A stretch of DNA of 49,622 bases, taken from NCBI GenBank assembly GCA_016183065.1, contig JACPFF010000017.1, positions 121,550 through 171,171 on the forward strand, written 5' to 3'. Shown piece by piece: positions 1 to 7,806 of this stretch. Position numbers and translations under genes: made by a program. Origin of the DNA: Deltaproteobacteria bacterium. GTDB lineage: Bacteria > UBA10199 > GCA-002796325 > JACPFF01. The notes under the pieces were generated by a model, which saw nothing but the letters and a program-made list of their open reading frames with translations, was not told where the DNA came from and ran no database searches. Positions within the stretch are counted from its first letter, which is position 1, and each line of letters opens with the position of its first letter.

Positions 1-1
1 C

Positions 2-355
2 CGCGCACCACAGCGCCACGTCCGTGCCATGCAGGCGCGGCCCCCGGTCTTTTCGCAGATCCACTTTCCGTTCGACAGTGACCGGTTATCGCCGCGTGAG
101 ATGCGGAAGGTCTCGCAGAATGCGCAGTGGCTGGCGTGTTATCCTGAGGTCGTGTTGTGGATCGAAGGGCATGCGGATCGCACCGGGCCCGAGACCTACA
201 ATCGGGCGCTGGGCGATCGGCGCGCCCGCGCCGTTGCTGCCGTGCTCATGACACATGGCGTGAACGCGGACCGCCTGGCCGGCCTGATTTCCTTTGGTGA
301 GTCGCGACCCGCCCCAACGGGCCGGCATCGGCGAGTGGAGATGCAGGTGAGGTAA
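2..355 (+). CDS. pal: Pal-like peptidoglycan-associated lipoprotein, C-terminal OmpA domain (5' partial)
   Basis: The frame is open to the left edge, so only the C-terminal part of the protein is present. It shows the OmpA/Pal peptidoglycan-binding pattern: a FDSD strand, then NAQWL, IEGHADRTGPETYN, LGDRRARAV and a terminal basic RRVEMQVR. The IEGHAD..G..EYN..LG.RRA series is closer to Pal than to porin-type OmpA. In the family this domain binds diaminopimelate in peptidoglycan and ties the outer membrane to the wall as part of Tol-Pal. The tolQRAB genes lie about 4 kb away on the other strand, which fits Pal but does not prove it. The lipobox and N-terminus are outside the window, so another OmpA-domain lipoprotein remains possible. 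Confidence 0.72.
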   Translation, partial: RAPQRHVRAMQARPPVFSQIHFPFDSDRLSPREMRKVSQNAQWLACYPEVVLWIEGHADRTGPETYNRALGDRRARAVAAVLMTHGVNADRLAGLISFGESRPAPTGRHRRVEMQVR

Positions 356-403
356 TGCGTTGGAATTGTTGTTGATTTTGCATAATCGCTTGGTCTGGAG
401 CCG

Positions 404-545
404 TCGCGAGCGCATCCGACGTGTCGAGGGACGGGTGGCATGGGCGGAGGGGGCTCCCCCGTCAGCCCGTGGCGCAGCGAGGACTGCCGGGGGAGGAGCC
501 CATGACAGGACCCGTCCCTCGACACGTCGGATGCGTCGACGACAC
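404..545. repeat. Palindromic repeat element with long inverted arms (MITE-like)
   Basis: Positions 411-436 and 510-535 are perfect 26-bp inverted repeats (left arm begins CGCATCCGACGTGTCGAGGG). Imperfect pairing continues inward (GGCATGGGC against GCCCATGAC, and GGGGGCTCCCCC against GGGGGAGGAGCC) to a loop near 465-490. The element sits in the gap between the Pal-like gene and the matrixin. An open frame crosses it, but the matrixin start is downstream. It could be a non-autonomous mobile palindrome or a very stable RNA hairpin; no transposase is nearby. Confidence 0.7.
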
Positions 546-620
546 TCCTCGCACAACTTTTATCTTGCGTGGCCGATAGTCCCTCCACATGATGCCGTAT
601 ACGTCGTGGATGGAGATCCC

Positions 621-2618
621 GTGATCGCACGTTGCCTGCTCGCCATGTTGCTCCTCATTCCCGTACCACTGGCTGCCGGCATTCCCCAAACGATTCATCC
701 GACGACGGGAAATCCGGTCGGCTGGCAATCTCCGCACGTGATTCCTGCCATGTTCGATACCGGGCCACTCGGCCTGCTGAGTAATGTGCAGGCGCGTGCC
801 TTGGTGGAATCGATGATCGGTATTTGGGAAGAAGTGACCACGGCCACGGTCACTTTTTCTCCGCTCAGCCTCCTGCCGGACGATGTGACCGAGGCAAACA
901 TTGGCGACTATCTTGATGGGACGATCTGCACCGATGACTTTCCATCGCAGGTTGCCTCGATGGAGAGTGGCGAAAGCCCGGTCATCTTTGACCATGATGG
1001 AACAATTCTCGACCTCCTCGCCGGTGAAGGGGCCTCAAAAAAGATTGTCGGAAAATCGGCGTACCGCTGTTATACCGGGACGCTGAAAAGTCCCGCAGCA
1101 GCCACCCAATCGTTTATCATTCTGAATGGACGTTTTCTCGATGGCAAGGCGGCGCCGGAGGATCTCGGCATCAATGTCTATGCCGGTATTATCCTCCATG
1201 AACTCGGCCATTTTCTTGGGCTGCATCATTCTATGGTCAATGAGACCATTTTTCAGGAAGTGCTGGGTGGGGCACGTCCGGTGGAGGATTCCCGCTATCT
1301 CCCCGTGATGTATCCACTGGTGTTGCACGATGCGGCCGCTCCCACGGTGCTCAAACCCGACGATGTGGCGGCCATTTCGGCGCTCTATCCCACAGAGACG
1401 GCCAAGGGTGCATTGGGAATGGTGGGTGGTGTTGTGTGGCAGGCGGATGGCAAGGGGTTTCGTGGCGCCAACGTGGTGGCACGCCGGCAAGACGACCCGC
1501 TGTGTCAGGCCATTGCGACGGTCTCCGGGCGCTATTGTACGCCGCTGGTGAATGAGCTTATGCAGCCCTCGCTCCTGGGCGATCGCTGTCTCGGCGATGC
1601 CATGGCGCAAGGGACGTATCGGATCGATGGATTGGCGCCGGGCGAGTATACCATTGAGGTGAGTGAAATCGTCTCGACCGGTGGGGCGCGGGCCAACATG
1701 TTTCCGAAGTTTGGAGATCTGACCTTGCCGGGCGGGGCAGAGTTTTACGACACCGATGAGAATGCCACGGATGCCGCAGAGAATCGTTCTGTTGTGGCGA
1801 TTGACGGCGGAAAAACAATAGATGGACTCGATATTGTCCTGGGGACATCGAGCGCTACCACGACTCCCTCCATCAATCTTGCGCTCTTTTCACCAAATAC
1901 AAAAAGTACATGCGCCATCGATCCGGTCAATTATCAGGAATTGTTGGCCTCCACCGCGAATCTCCCGCTCTCCTCGAACGAAGACGCCTTCCCCAGCAAC
2001 GAGGATGATGCCACGTCGACGTCCGCGACCAATGCAAAGGGGTGCACCCTCATGGCGTCGCCACAGGCGTCACGCAGCGGCCTTGGCGGTCTCGTCATCG
2101 TCATCGTATGCAGTGCCCTTGTGGTGTTCCGCATGCGTCGACGACGGATGGTGCCTCTCCTTGTTGCGGTGCTCCTCTTCGGGGCCTCTCCGATGGCCAA
2201 TGGCGAGTCGATGCTGCCGACGACACCGGAAGAATTGACTGAACTTGCCGGGACGATCATCCATGGCACGTGTGACGAGGTCAGGTCGATCATCGACGAA
2301 CGGGGTTTTCTCATCTTCGAGGTGAGCTATCGGGTCCATCGTCTGCTCAAAGGGACCGCACAGGATCGTGTGACATTTCGCAGCGTGGCCAGCGTCGTCG
2401 CTGGTGACGAGCAGACGGCCCCCTTTCGGCCTGGGACGGAGGAGGTCCTCTTTCTCTATCCCGTCAGTGCCTGGGGCTACACCTCGCCCGTGGCCGGGAC
2501 GCGCGGGCGTATGCCGTTGCACGGGATGTCGCAAGACGCGCGTGCCGAGATGGTGCGGAACATCGAGCGGATCATCCAGCATCAAGCGCCATATAGTATT
2601 TCAACGTTTAAGGAGTAG
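621..2618 (+). CDS. Secreted matrixin-like metalloprotease fused to a second secreted domain
   Basis: I chose the GTG at 621 because GGAG lies 5 nt upstream and a signal peptide (VIARCLLAMLLLIPVPLAAG) follows; the frame upstream only crosses the repeat element. The first part carries the metzincin zinc motif HELGHFLGLHHS (about residue 193) and a Met-turn PVMYP (about residue 230), so it is probably a secreted zinc endopeptidase. Around residues 485-510 come a small Cys-containing linker, a hydrophobic GGLVIVIVCSALVVF segment and an Arg cluster, which look like a C-terminal anchor or sorting tail. The frame then continues with an internal Met (2148) and a second signal-peptide-like stretch, followed by about 140 residues of a different secreted domain. 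This looks like two adjacent genes joined in frame, by loss of a stop or by sequence error. Substrate unknown. Confidence 0.7.
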   Translation: MIARCLLAMLLLIPVPLAAGIPQTIHPTTGNPVGWQSPHVIPAMFDTGPLGLLSNVQARALVESMIGIWEEVTTATVTFSPLSLLPDDVTEANIGDYLDGTICTDDFPSQVASMESGESPVIFDHDGTILDLLAGEGASKKIVGKSAYRCYTGTLKSPAAATQSFIILNGRFLDGKAAPEDLGINVYAGIILHELGHFLGLHHSMVNETIFQEVLGGARPVEDSRYLPVMYPLVLHDAAAPTVLKPDDVAAISALYPTETAKGALGMVGGVVWQADGKGFRGANVVARRQDDPLCQAIATVSGRYCTPLVNELMQPSLLGDRCLGDAMAQGTYRIDGLAPGEYTIEVSEIVSTGGARANMFPKFGDLTLPGGAEFYDTDENATDAAENRSVVAIDGGKTIDGLDIVLGTSSATTTPSINLALFSPNTKSTCAIDPVNYQELLASTANLPLSSNEDAFPSNEDDATSTSATNAKGCTLMASPQASRSGLGGLVIVIVCSALVVFRMRRRRMVPLLVAVLLFGASPMANGESMLPTTPEELTELAGTIIHGTCDEVRSIIDERGFLIFEVSYRVHRLLKGTAQDRVTFRSVASVVAGDEQTAPFRPGTEEVLFLYPVSAWGYTSPVAGTRGRMPLHGMSQDARAEMVRNIERIIQHQAPYSISTFKE

Positions 2619-2645
2619 AGATGTGCTCATTAAACGTTAGAAATA
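2597..2645. promoter_or_regulatory. Near-perfect 16-bp inverted repeat spanning the matrixin stop
   Basis: Left arm 2597-2611 (TATTTCAACGTTTAA) pairs with right arm 2630-2645 (TTAAACGTTAGAAATA) with one bulged base; the loop is 18 nt. The stop codon at 2616-2618 lies in the loop. It is AT-rich and lacks a following T-run, so it is not a typical intrinsic terminator. It lies about 70 bp upstream of the kinase gene and may be an operator or an mRNA 3' hairpin. Confidence 0.5.
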
Positions 2646-2715
2646 CTTATGGTACCGCAAGACGCCTGTATTCAGGAAAAGTTAACGCACCATAACCATC
2701 CAACCGGGGGGTCGG

Positions 2716-4257
2716 ATGCAACTACCCTATCGACATGACCGCTATCTCCTGGTGGAAGAGCTCGGTCGCGGTGGCATGGCCGTGGTCTATCGCGCCAAGG
2801 TCTTCGGTCCCAAGGGCTTTGTGAAAGAAGTCGCCATCAAGCGCGTGCTCGAGGACTGGACGGAGCAGGCCGACTTCACGGCGCGCCTGATCGACGAAGC
2901 CAAAGTGCTGACGCAACTACAGCATCATAATATCGTCCAGGTCTTCGAATTGGGGAGGGATCAGGGGACCTATTTTATGGTGATGGAATACGTTGACGGC
3001 ATCGATTTGGCCAAGGTCTTGTGGGGACTGCGCCGGGACGAGTGCCGACTTCCCGAAGAGCACGCCTATTATGTTCTGCTCGAAGTGCTGCAGGGGATTG
3101 CCTCTGTCCATGCCCAGGTCAACGAGGCGGGTGTCCCCCTGCAGATTGTCCATCGCGATGTGTCGCCGCAGAACATCCTCCTCTCGACCCATGGGGACGT
3201 GAAGCTGACGGACTTCGGCATTGCGCAAGGCGGGCATCGGGGTCTGGCGACGCAGCATGGCCAGTTGAAGGGGAAATACGCCTATATGTCTCCCGAACAA
3301 GCCCGCGGGGAACCGGTGGATCAGCGGACCGATATTTTTGCCGTCGGAGCACTCCTCTTCGAATTGCTCAGCGGACGGCGGCTGTTCGATGGGGCGAGCG
3401 ATCTGCAGGTCCTGGAACGGGTACAGTGCGGAGTCTTGCCGCCGCGGTGGGAAGCGGCAATTCATCCGGGGATACGTCCGATTCTGCTCCGCGCGCTGGC
3501 GCCCCAACCGATGCAACGGTATGCGACGGCTTTGGCGTTGCATGCCGACATCCGGCACTTTGTCAATACCTACCGCTGTATCAGCGACGGCCCATCGCTG
3601 GCGCGATTTCTGCGAGAGTCCCCGCCGTCCCTCTGCGGGCTCCTTGCCCAGCGCCGCCAGCTGGCGGCAACGGCGCATGGCAGCCGGACGTGTTGTGTGG
3701 GGCCATGGGCGCTTCGTCTGCACTCCGCGTTAGTCCGCACGTTGCGCGCCGGCAGCGTGCTCATGATCCTCTCCGCCGGCATCGTGCTGAGCGGTACGGC
3801 ATCGACCCACATGCGCCGTCCGGAGCCGAAAATCCTCGCGCGGACCATCCCCCCACGTGTGCTCATGCTGCCGCCCTTGCCGGTACTCCCTGTGGCAATG
3901 CCGTTGGAACCGATCGAGACACTCCGTTCCGATGCGATGGAGATGGCACACGACACGCCGGCACTCGCAGCACGCGCGGTGCCTGTGAACAGGAGTGCCA
4001 CGGTACATGCATCAGGCCGCCTGATCGTCCGTGCGCGGCCGTGGGGCGTGGTAACGATCCCAGGGCATGTGCGGTCCCGGGAGGCACCCGTGCAGGTGCA
4101 GCTCCCCGCAGGCGAGTATCCGCTCCAGATCGCGATGGGGAAGCGCGGGCACCGGTTGTCGCGCCCCGTGCAGCTTATCGCGGGGGAGGCGACCGAGTGT
4201 CACGCGGTCTTTGCCTCCCGCGCCACACTCTCCTGTCGGCAGGTGAAAATGAAGTGA
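2716..4257 (+). CDS. Membrane-anchored Hanks-type Ser/Thr protein kinase with PEGA-like domain
   Basis: The N-terminal 280 residues are a Hanks-type kinase: glycine loop GRGGMAVVYRAK, VAIKRVL lysine, catalytic IVHRDVSPQNILL (about residue 145), LTDFGIAQ, then a YMSPEQARG P+1 region. An RD-type catalytic loop implies activation-loop phosphorylation. Near residues 345-362 is a single membrane segment (AGSVLMILSAGIVLSG). The C-terminal 80 residues (GRLIVRARPWGVVTI, LPAGEYPLQIAM) resemble a PEGA domain, presumably outside the cytoplasm, which may sense envelope ligands. The start codon is preceded by a G-rich stretch (GGGGGG) that may serve as an SD. It follows the matrixin after about 100 bp and is convergent with tolB. 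Targets cannot be deduced. Confidence 0.88.
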   Translation: MQLPYRHDRYLLVEELGRGGMAVVYRAKVFGPKGFVKEVAIKRVLEDWTEQADFTARLIDEAKVLTQLQHHNIVQVFELGRDQGTYFMVMEYVDGIDLAKVLWGLRRDECRLPEEHAYYVLLEVLQGIASVHAQVNEAGVPLQIVHRDVSPQNILLSTHGDVKLTDFGIAQGGHRGLATQHGQLKGKYAYMSPEQARGEPVDQRTDIFAVGALLFELLSGRRLFDGASDLQVLERVQCGVLPPRWEAAIHPGIRPILLRALAPQPMQRYATALALHADIRHFVNTYRCISDGPSLARFLRESPPSLCGLLAQRRQLAATAHGSRTCCVGPWALRLHSALVRTLRAGSVLMILSAGIVLSGTASTHMRRPEPKILARTIPPRVLMLPPLPVLPVAMPLEPIETLRSDAMEMAHDTPALAARAVPVNRSATVHASGRLIVRARPWGVVTIPGHVRSREAPVQVQLPAGEYPLQIAMGKRGHRLSRPVQLIAGEATECHAVFASRATLSCRQVKMK

Positions 4258-4315
4258 TGCGGTTGTGTAGTCTGTGTGCACAAGCGTTCAATGGCCGGTG
4301 AGTACTCCCAGGTTG

Positions 4316-5638
4316 CTAATTCCAGTAGTCGGATGGCCAGGGGCCCCAGTCCGGCAGGCTCGCATCTTTCCCCTTGGTGAGCAGGGTCTTGTGTGCGCCA
4401 TCGAATCGCATGAAGTAGATATGCGTTTTTTTGCCCAGGGTCGTGCTGTAGGTGACAAACCGGCTGTCGGGCGACCACCGCGGATGTTCATTGCTCCCCA
4501 CCGAGGTCAGTTGCCGCAACCCCGAGCCATCGGTATTGATGGTGAAGATGTCATATTTGCCGCCGGCAAAGCGCGTATAGACAATCCGTGTTCCATCGGG
4601 TGACCAATCGGGGGAATCATTTTGTGCGCCGCTAAACGTGATGCGGCGGGCCTCGCTGCCGCTCACAGCATAGCGGTAGAGATTGAGACGGCCGCCGCGC
4701 TCCGAGGCAAAGACGATTTCATTGCCACTCGGCGAGAAACTCGGGGCAATGTCGATGCCAAAGGCCGGCGCAAACGCCCGGTCATCGGAACCGATATTGG
4801 ACATGATAAAGATCTCCATGTCACGACCCTGCCCGGAACTATATGCGATGGCCGAGCCATCGGGCGAGAAGGCCGGGGTGATGTTGGTGCTCTGATTGGC
4901 GGTGAGGCGCCGACGCTGCCCGGTCTGGAGATTGACCACGTAGATATCGGGGAAGCCTTCCACATAAGACGTGAACGCCAGATGCTGGCCGTCCGGTGCC
5001 CAGGCCGGTCCCAGATTGTATGAGTTGTCCTTTGTGATACGGCGCACATTGGCACCGTCCATATCCATGACAAAGATCTGCTTCCACCGCTTCATGCGGC
5101 TCGACTTGGTCATGACGGTGTAGGCAATGCGCGTGGCAAAGGGCCCGCGAATGCCCGTGGTGGCGAGCATGATTTCATCGGCAAACCGGTGTGCGATAAT
5201 ACGCCAATCATCCCGATCGAACGTATACTGCTTTCCCATCTGCATCTCCGTGGTGGCGGTGTCGAAGAGGCGGAGCTCAATGGTGGTGCGGCCACCCTGT
5301 GTCATTGCCATCCCCTTGACGAGTCCACGGGCACCGATGGCGTGCCAGGCCTGCCACGGGATCGAGGCCGCATCCAGGGCATTCGAGCGATCTTTATAGA
5401 TCGACGGTTTGATCACGAAAAAATATCCGCTCAGTTCCAGGTCGTGGCGAATGACATCGGAGATCTTCTTCAGCATGCCGGTGCTGCCGGAGAACTCCTC
5501 CCCTTTTTTGATCGTCTCCACGGCGATCGGGAAACGGTGATCTTCGGGCTGGTCGATCAGAATTTCGATGGCGCCAAAGGCAAACGATGGCAGGAGAAAC
5601 GTTAGACCAATGACACCCGATAGTAACGTTTTTCTCAT
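4316..5638 (-). CDS. tolB: TolB, Tol-Pal system periplasmic beta-propeller protein
   Basis: The signal peptide (MRKTLLSGVIGLTFLLPSFAFG) is followed by the TolB N-terminal domain (EILIDQPEDHRFPIAVETI) and repeated WD40-like propeller strands of the PAWAPDGQHLAFTS, PAFSPDGSAIAYSS and PDWSPDGTRIVYTR type. TolB binds Pal and TolA and helps outer-membrane constriction at division. I prefer the ATG at 5638 over the in-frame ATG at 5650, because GAGG lies about 6 nt upstream and the signal peptide starts there. It is the last gene of tolQ-tolR-tolA-tolB, 43 bp after tolA. The product is 440 residues, normal for the family. Confidence 0.95.
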   Translation of the reverse strand: MRKTLLSGVIGLTFLLPSFAFGAIEILIDQPEDHRFPIAVETIKKGEEFSGSTGMLKKISDVIRHDLELSGYFFVIKPSIYKDRSNALDAASIPWQAWHAIGARGLVKGMAMTQGGRTTIELRLFDTATTEMQMGKQYTFDRDDWRIIAHRFADEIMLATTGIRGPFATRIAYTVMTKSSRMKRWKQIFVMDMDGANVRRITKDNSYNLGPAWAPDGQHLAFTSYVEGFPDIYVVNLQTGQRRRLTANQSTNITPAFSPDGSAIAYSSGQGRDMEIFIMSNIGSDDRAFAPAFGIDIAPSFSPSGNEIVFASERGGRLNLYRYAVSGSEARRITFSGAQNDSPDWSPDGTRIVYTRFAGGKYDIFTINTDGSGLRQLTSVGSNEHPRWSPDSRFVTYSTTLGKKTHIYFMRFDGAHKTLLTKGKDASLPDWGPWPSDYWN

Positions 5639-5681
5639 AATGGTCCTCATGGGTGTCGGTGAATGGATGGCATCATAAAGA

Positions 5682-6533
5682 TTATGGCTTAAAAGTCACG
5701 TGAAATACCTCGTTCAAGACCATTTGCTTGATCTCCGCCGGAGGCGCTGGGAGCGGGGAGGCGCGGTTCACTGCACGCATCGCGGAATCGTCGAGAAAGC
5801 TGTTCCCCGATTGTTTGGCCCATCCTCTCGAAATAATGGCGCCGCTCGCGTTGATGCGCAGACTGACGATCGCCTGTGGCCGCTTGGCCGGCGGCAGTGC
5901 CGTAATCTGTGCCGGCTTGGCCCACTGTCGCAGGATCTTGGCGCGCACCTGTGCCCGATATTGGTTCAAAATATGGGCGGGGGTGATTTGCGCGAGCGGT
6001 TTCCCGCCCGTGCCGCCTTCCCAGCCTGGCGAATTGGCCCCCCGCGCGCCGCCAGACCCCTTGCGACTCAGGTTGTCGACCATGTTGAGCAATTTGTCCC
6101 GCTCACTCGCGGGCTTCGTCGGTGTTGCTGCCGGCGACTTTGTGGCCTGTGCCACCGACTTTGGCGGGGTCTTTTTTTCCGCCGGTTTCTCCGGCGGTTT
6201 TTTTGGTCTCTCGGCCGGTTTTTTGTCCTGCGAGGGTTCATCAAGCCGTTTGATCAGGGCGTTTAAGTCCTCTTCGGAGATCGGGGGTGGCGGCGTCCCC
6301 TTGGGGATGGCCACTTCCCCGGGCTTGTCCGGTTCTTCGGGATTTTCGAGGGTCCCCAGTCCCAAGGTCTTGCTGGGGCCCTTGGGGAGGTCGATCATGA
6401 CGACATCAACAGGGAATGGCGGTGTTGGAGTGGGGACATGTGCCCCCCAAAAAAAAAGAAAGAGGAAAAGCCCCACATGGACAACGAACGACCACTTCAG
6501 GCTGTGACGAAATCGCCGCGAGGTGCGCCCCAT
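5682..6533 (-). CDS. tolA: TolA/TonB-like energy transducer
   Basis: There is one N-terminal membrane helix (about residues 13-30, VVHVGLFLFLFFWGAHV), then a long Pro/Lys/Glu-rich periplasmic stalk (about residues 75-135, runs such as KKPAERPKKPPEKPAEKK) and a globular C-terminus of TonB/TolA_C type (IVSLRINASGAIIS, then SPLPAPPAEIKQMV). The family couples proton flow through TolQR to the outer membrane. Position between tolR and tolB supports TolA over a TonB for transport. The stalk is short compared with E. coli TolA. Its start codon overlaps the tolR stop, implying translational coupling. Confidence 0.85.
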   Translation of the reverse strand: MGRTSRRFRHSLKWSFVVHVGLFLFLFFWGAHVPTPTPPFPVDVVMIDLPKGPSKTLGLGTLENPEEPDKPGEVAIPKGTPPPPISEEDLNALIKRLDEPSQDKKPAERPKKPPEKPAEKKTPPKSVAQATKSPAATPTKPASERDKLLNMVDNLSRKGSGGARGANSPGWEGGTGGKPLAQITPAHILNQYRAQVRAKILRQWAKPAQITALPPAKRPQAIVSLRINASGAIISRGWAKQSGNSFLDDSAMRAVNRASPLPAPPAEIKQMVLNEVFHVTFKP

Positions 6534-6967
6534 TACGGCTCCTCGGGCTGGGTCATCATCCCGATTCTCCGAATGCCGGCCAGTTTGGCGATGGCCATGA
6601 CCTTCGCGACTTCTCCATATCGGATGTCGCGATCGGCGCGGAGAAAGAGATCCTTCTCGTCCCGTTCCTCAAAGACGTTTTTGAGATGTTGTTCCAAAGA
6701 GGCAACGCCGACCGGTTTGGTCGAGTCACCAATGAAAATTTGATACTCCTCGCCGGTTTGGCGGAGGGTCAGGATGATGTCGTTTTTGGTCCGCTCCACG
6801 TCCTTGGCCTTGGTTTGCGGCAGATTGACGTCGATGCCCTGCGTCAGCAGGGGGGCGGTGACCATGAAGATGATCAGCAACACCAGGAGTACGTCACACA
6901 GCGGCGTGATGTTGATCTCCGCCAAGTTGCCCCGTTGTCCGTTCGATGAAGAGTTGGTCATGGCCAT
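6533..6967 (-). CDS. tolR: TolR/ExbD-family proton-channel protein
   Basis: A short basic N-terminus leads into EINITPLCDVLLVLLIIFMV, the single ExbD/TolR membrane helix with its conserved proton-relay Asp (about residue 25), followed by a periplasmic domain ending IRRIGMMTQPEEP. With TolQ it forms the proton-driven motor that energises TolA. I used the ATG at 6967; a TTG at 6988 is possible but lacks support, and an ATG at 6961 is equally close. The gene overlaps the end of tolQ if the longer start is used. About 144 residues, normal length. Confidence 0.92.
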   Translation of the reverse strand: MAMTNSSSNGQRGNLAEINITPLCDVLLVLLIIFMVTAPLLTQGIDVNLPQTKAKDVERTKNDIILTLRQTGEEYQIFIGDSTKPVGVASLEQHLKNVFEERDEKDLFLRADRDIRYGEVAKVMAIAKLAGIRRIGMMTQPEEP

Positions 6968-6977
6968 ACCGGTCTTT

Positions 6978-7676
6978 CTAGGCGGCAAAAAATTCGAGCG
7001 CGATGCGGTGGTTGAGATCGTTGGAGAACTGCTCCATGTCGCGCGAGAGCAACCGGATCCGGTTTATGTAGATGTTGTAAAACACGAGCGCTGGAATGGC
7101 CACGGCGAGGCCGACGGCCGTGACAAAGAGCGCCTCGGCAATGCGCGGTCCCACGACTTGGAGGCTGGAAGATCCGGCCGCGCTCAATTCAAAAAAGGCG
7201 TTAAGGATGCCCCACACCGTCCCAAAGAGGCCGATAAATGGCGATGCGCTCGCGGTGGTGGCCAAAAATGGGAGGTAATATTCGAGCTGTTCGATCTCCT
7301 GCGCGGTCGTTCGTTTGGTCTCGTGTTCAATGCGGAGTTGCTGGTTGTTTCCGCTCCCCTCGGACAATGGCGTAATGCCGCTGCGGAAGATGTTTTCCGC
7401 CGGCCCCTTGATCAAGCGGGTCTTCATGAGGGCGTCGATCGATTTGGCATGCCAGAAATGTTGCATGAACCGCTGCAACCGCCGCCGCGCAGATTTGATC
7501 TGTCCGTACTTGAAGAGGATAATGGCCCAGCTGATCACGGAAAATGTGACGAGAATGAAGAGGGTCAGCTTGATGACGATGTCGGAGTCCGCGATGATCG
7601 TCAGGAGCCGATTTTCCTCCCCACTGACTGCCGTTGTTGCTGCTGCCGCTGCGGCGGTCGTTGCTTCCAACAACAT
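6978..7676 (-). CDS. tolQ: TolQ/ExbB-family proton-channel protein
   Basis: Three membrane helices are visible: LFILVTFSVISWAIILF near residues 36-53, then FLATTASASPFIGLFGTVWGILNAF and IAEALFVTAVGLAVAIPALVFYNIYI. The latter two form the MotA/TolQ/ExbB core; the FIGLFGTVWGI motif is diagnostic. It is the motor stator partner of TolR. The ATG at 7676 is preceded by AAGGA at good spacing, and a promoter lies 45-75 bp upstream, so the longer frame reaching 7889 is not needed. First gene of the tolQRAB operon; 232 residues. Confidence 0.93.
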   Translation of the reverse strand: MLLEATTAAAAAATTAVSGEENRLLTIIADSDIVIKLTLFILVTFSVISWAIILFKYGQIKSARRRLQRFMQHFWHAKSIDALMKTRLIKGPAENIFRSGITPLSEGSGNNQQLRIEHETKRTTAQEIEQLEYYLPFLATTASASPFIGLFGTVWGILNAFFELSAAGSSSLQVVGPRIAEALFVTAVGLAVAIPALVFYNIYINRIRLLSRDMEQFSNDLNHRIALEFFAA

Positions 7677-7721
7677 ACGAAATCCTTTCTGTAAAGAAAT
7701 ACGCTGCGCGAGCGAGAGCGG

Positions 7722-7750
7722 ATTGTGATCGACAGGGACGCGCTTGTCAA
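7722..7750 (-). promoter_or_regulatory. Sigma-70-type promoter of the tol operon
   Basis: On the minus strand a perfect -35 TTGACA (7750-7745), a 17-bp spacer and -10 CACAAT (7727-7722) precede tolQ by about 45 nt. A perfect 12-bp tandem repeat (AGATCATTGCGC, plus strand 7750-7761 and 7762-7773) abuts the -35 box on its upstream side and may bind an activator. Confidence 0.65.
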
Positions 7751-7806
7751 GATCATTGCGCAGATCATTGCGCGGAATGCCACGTGTTCCGGTGCGATGC
7801 CGTGGA

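Noticed and set aside
3021-4301. 426-codon frame inside the Ser/Thr kinase gene (+1 frame)
   Set aside because: Arg/Pro/Ala-rich shadow translation; the overlapping frame carries all kinase motifs.
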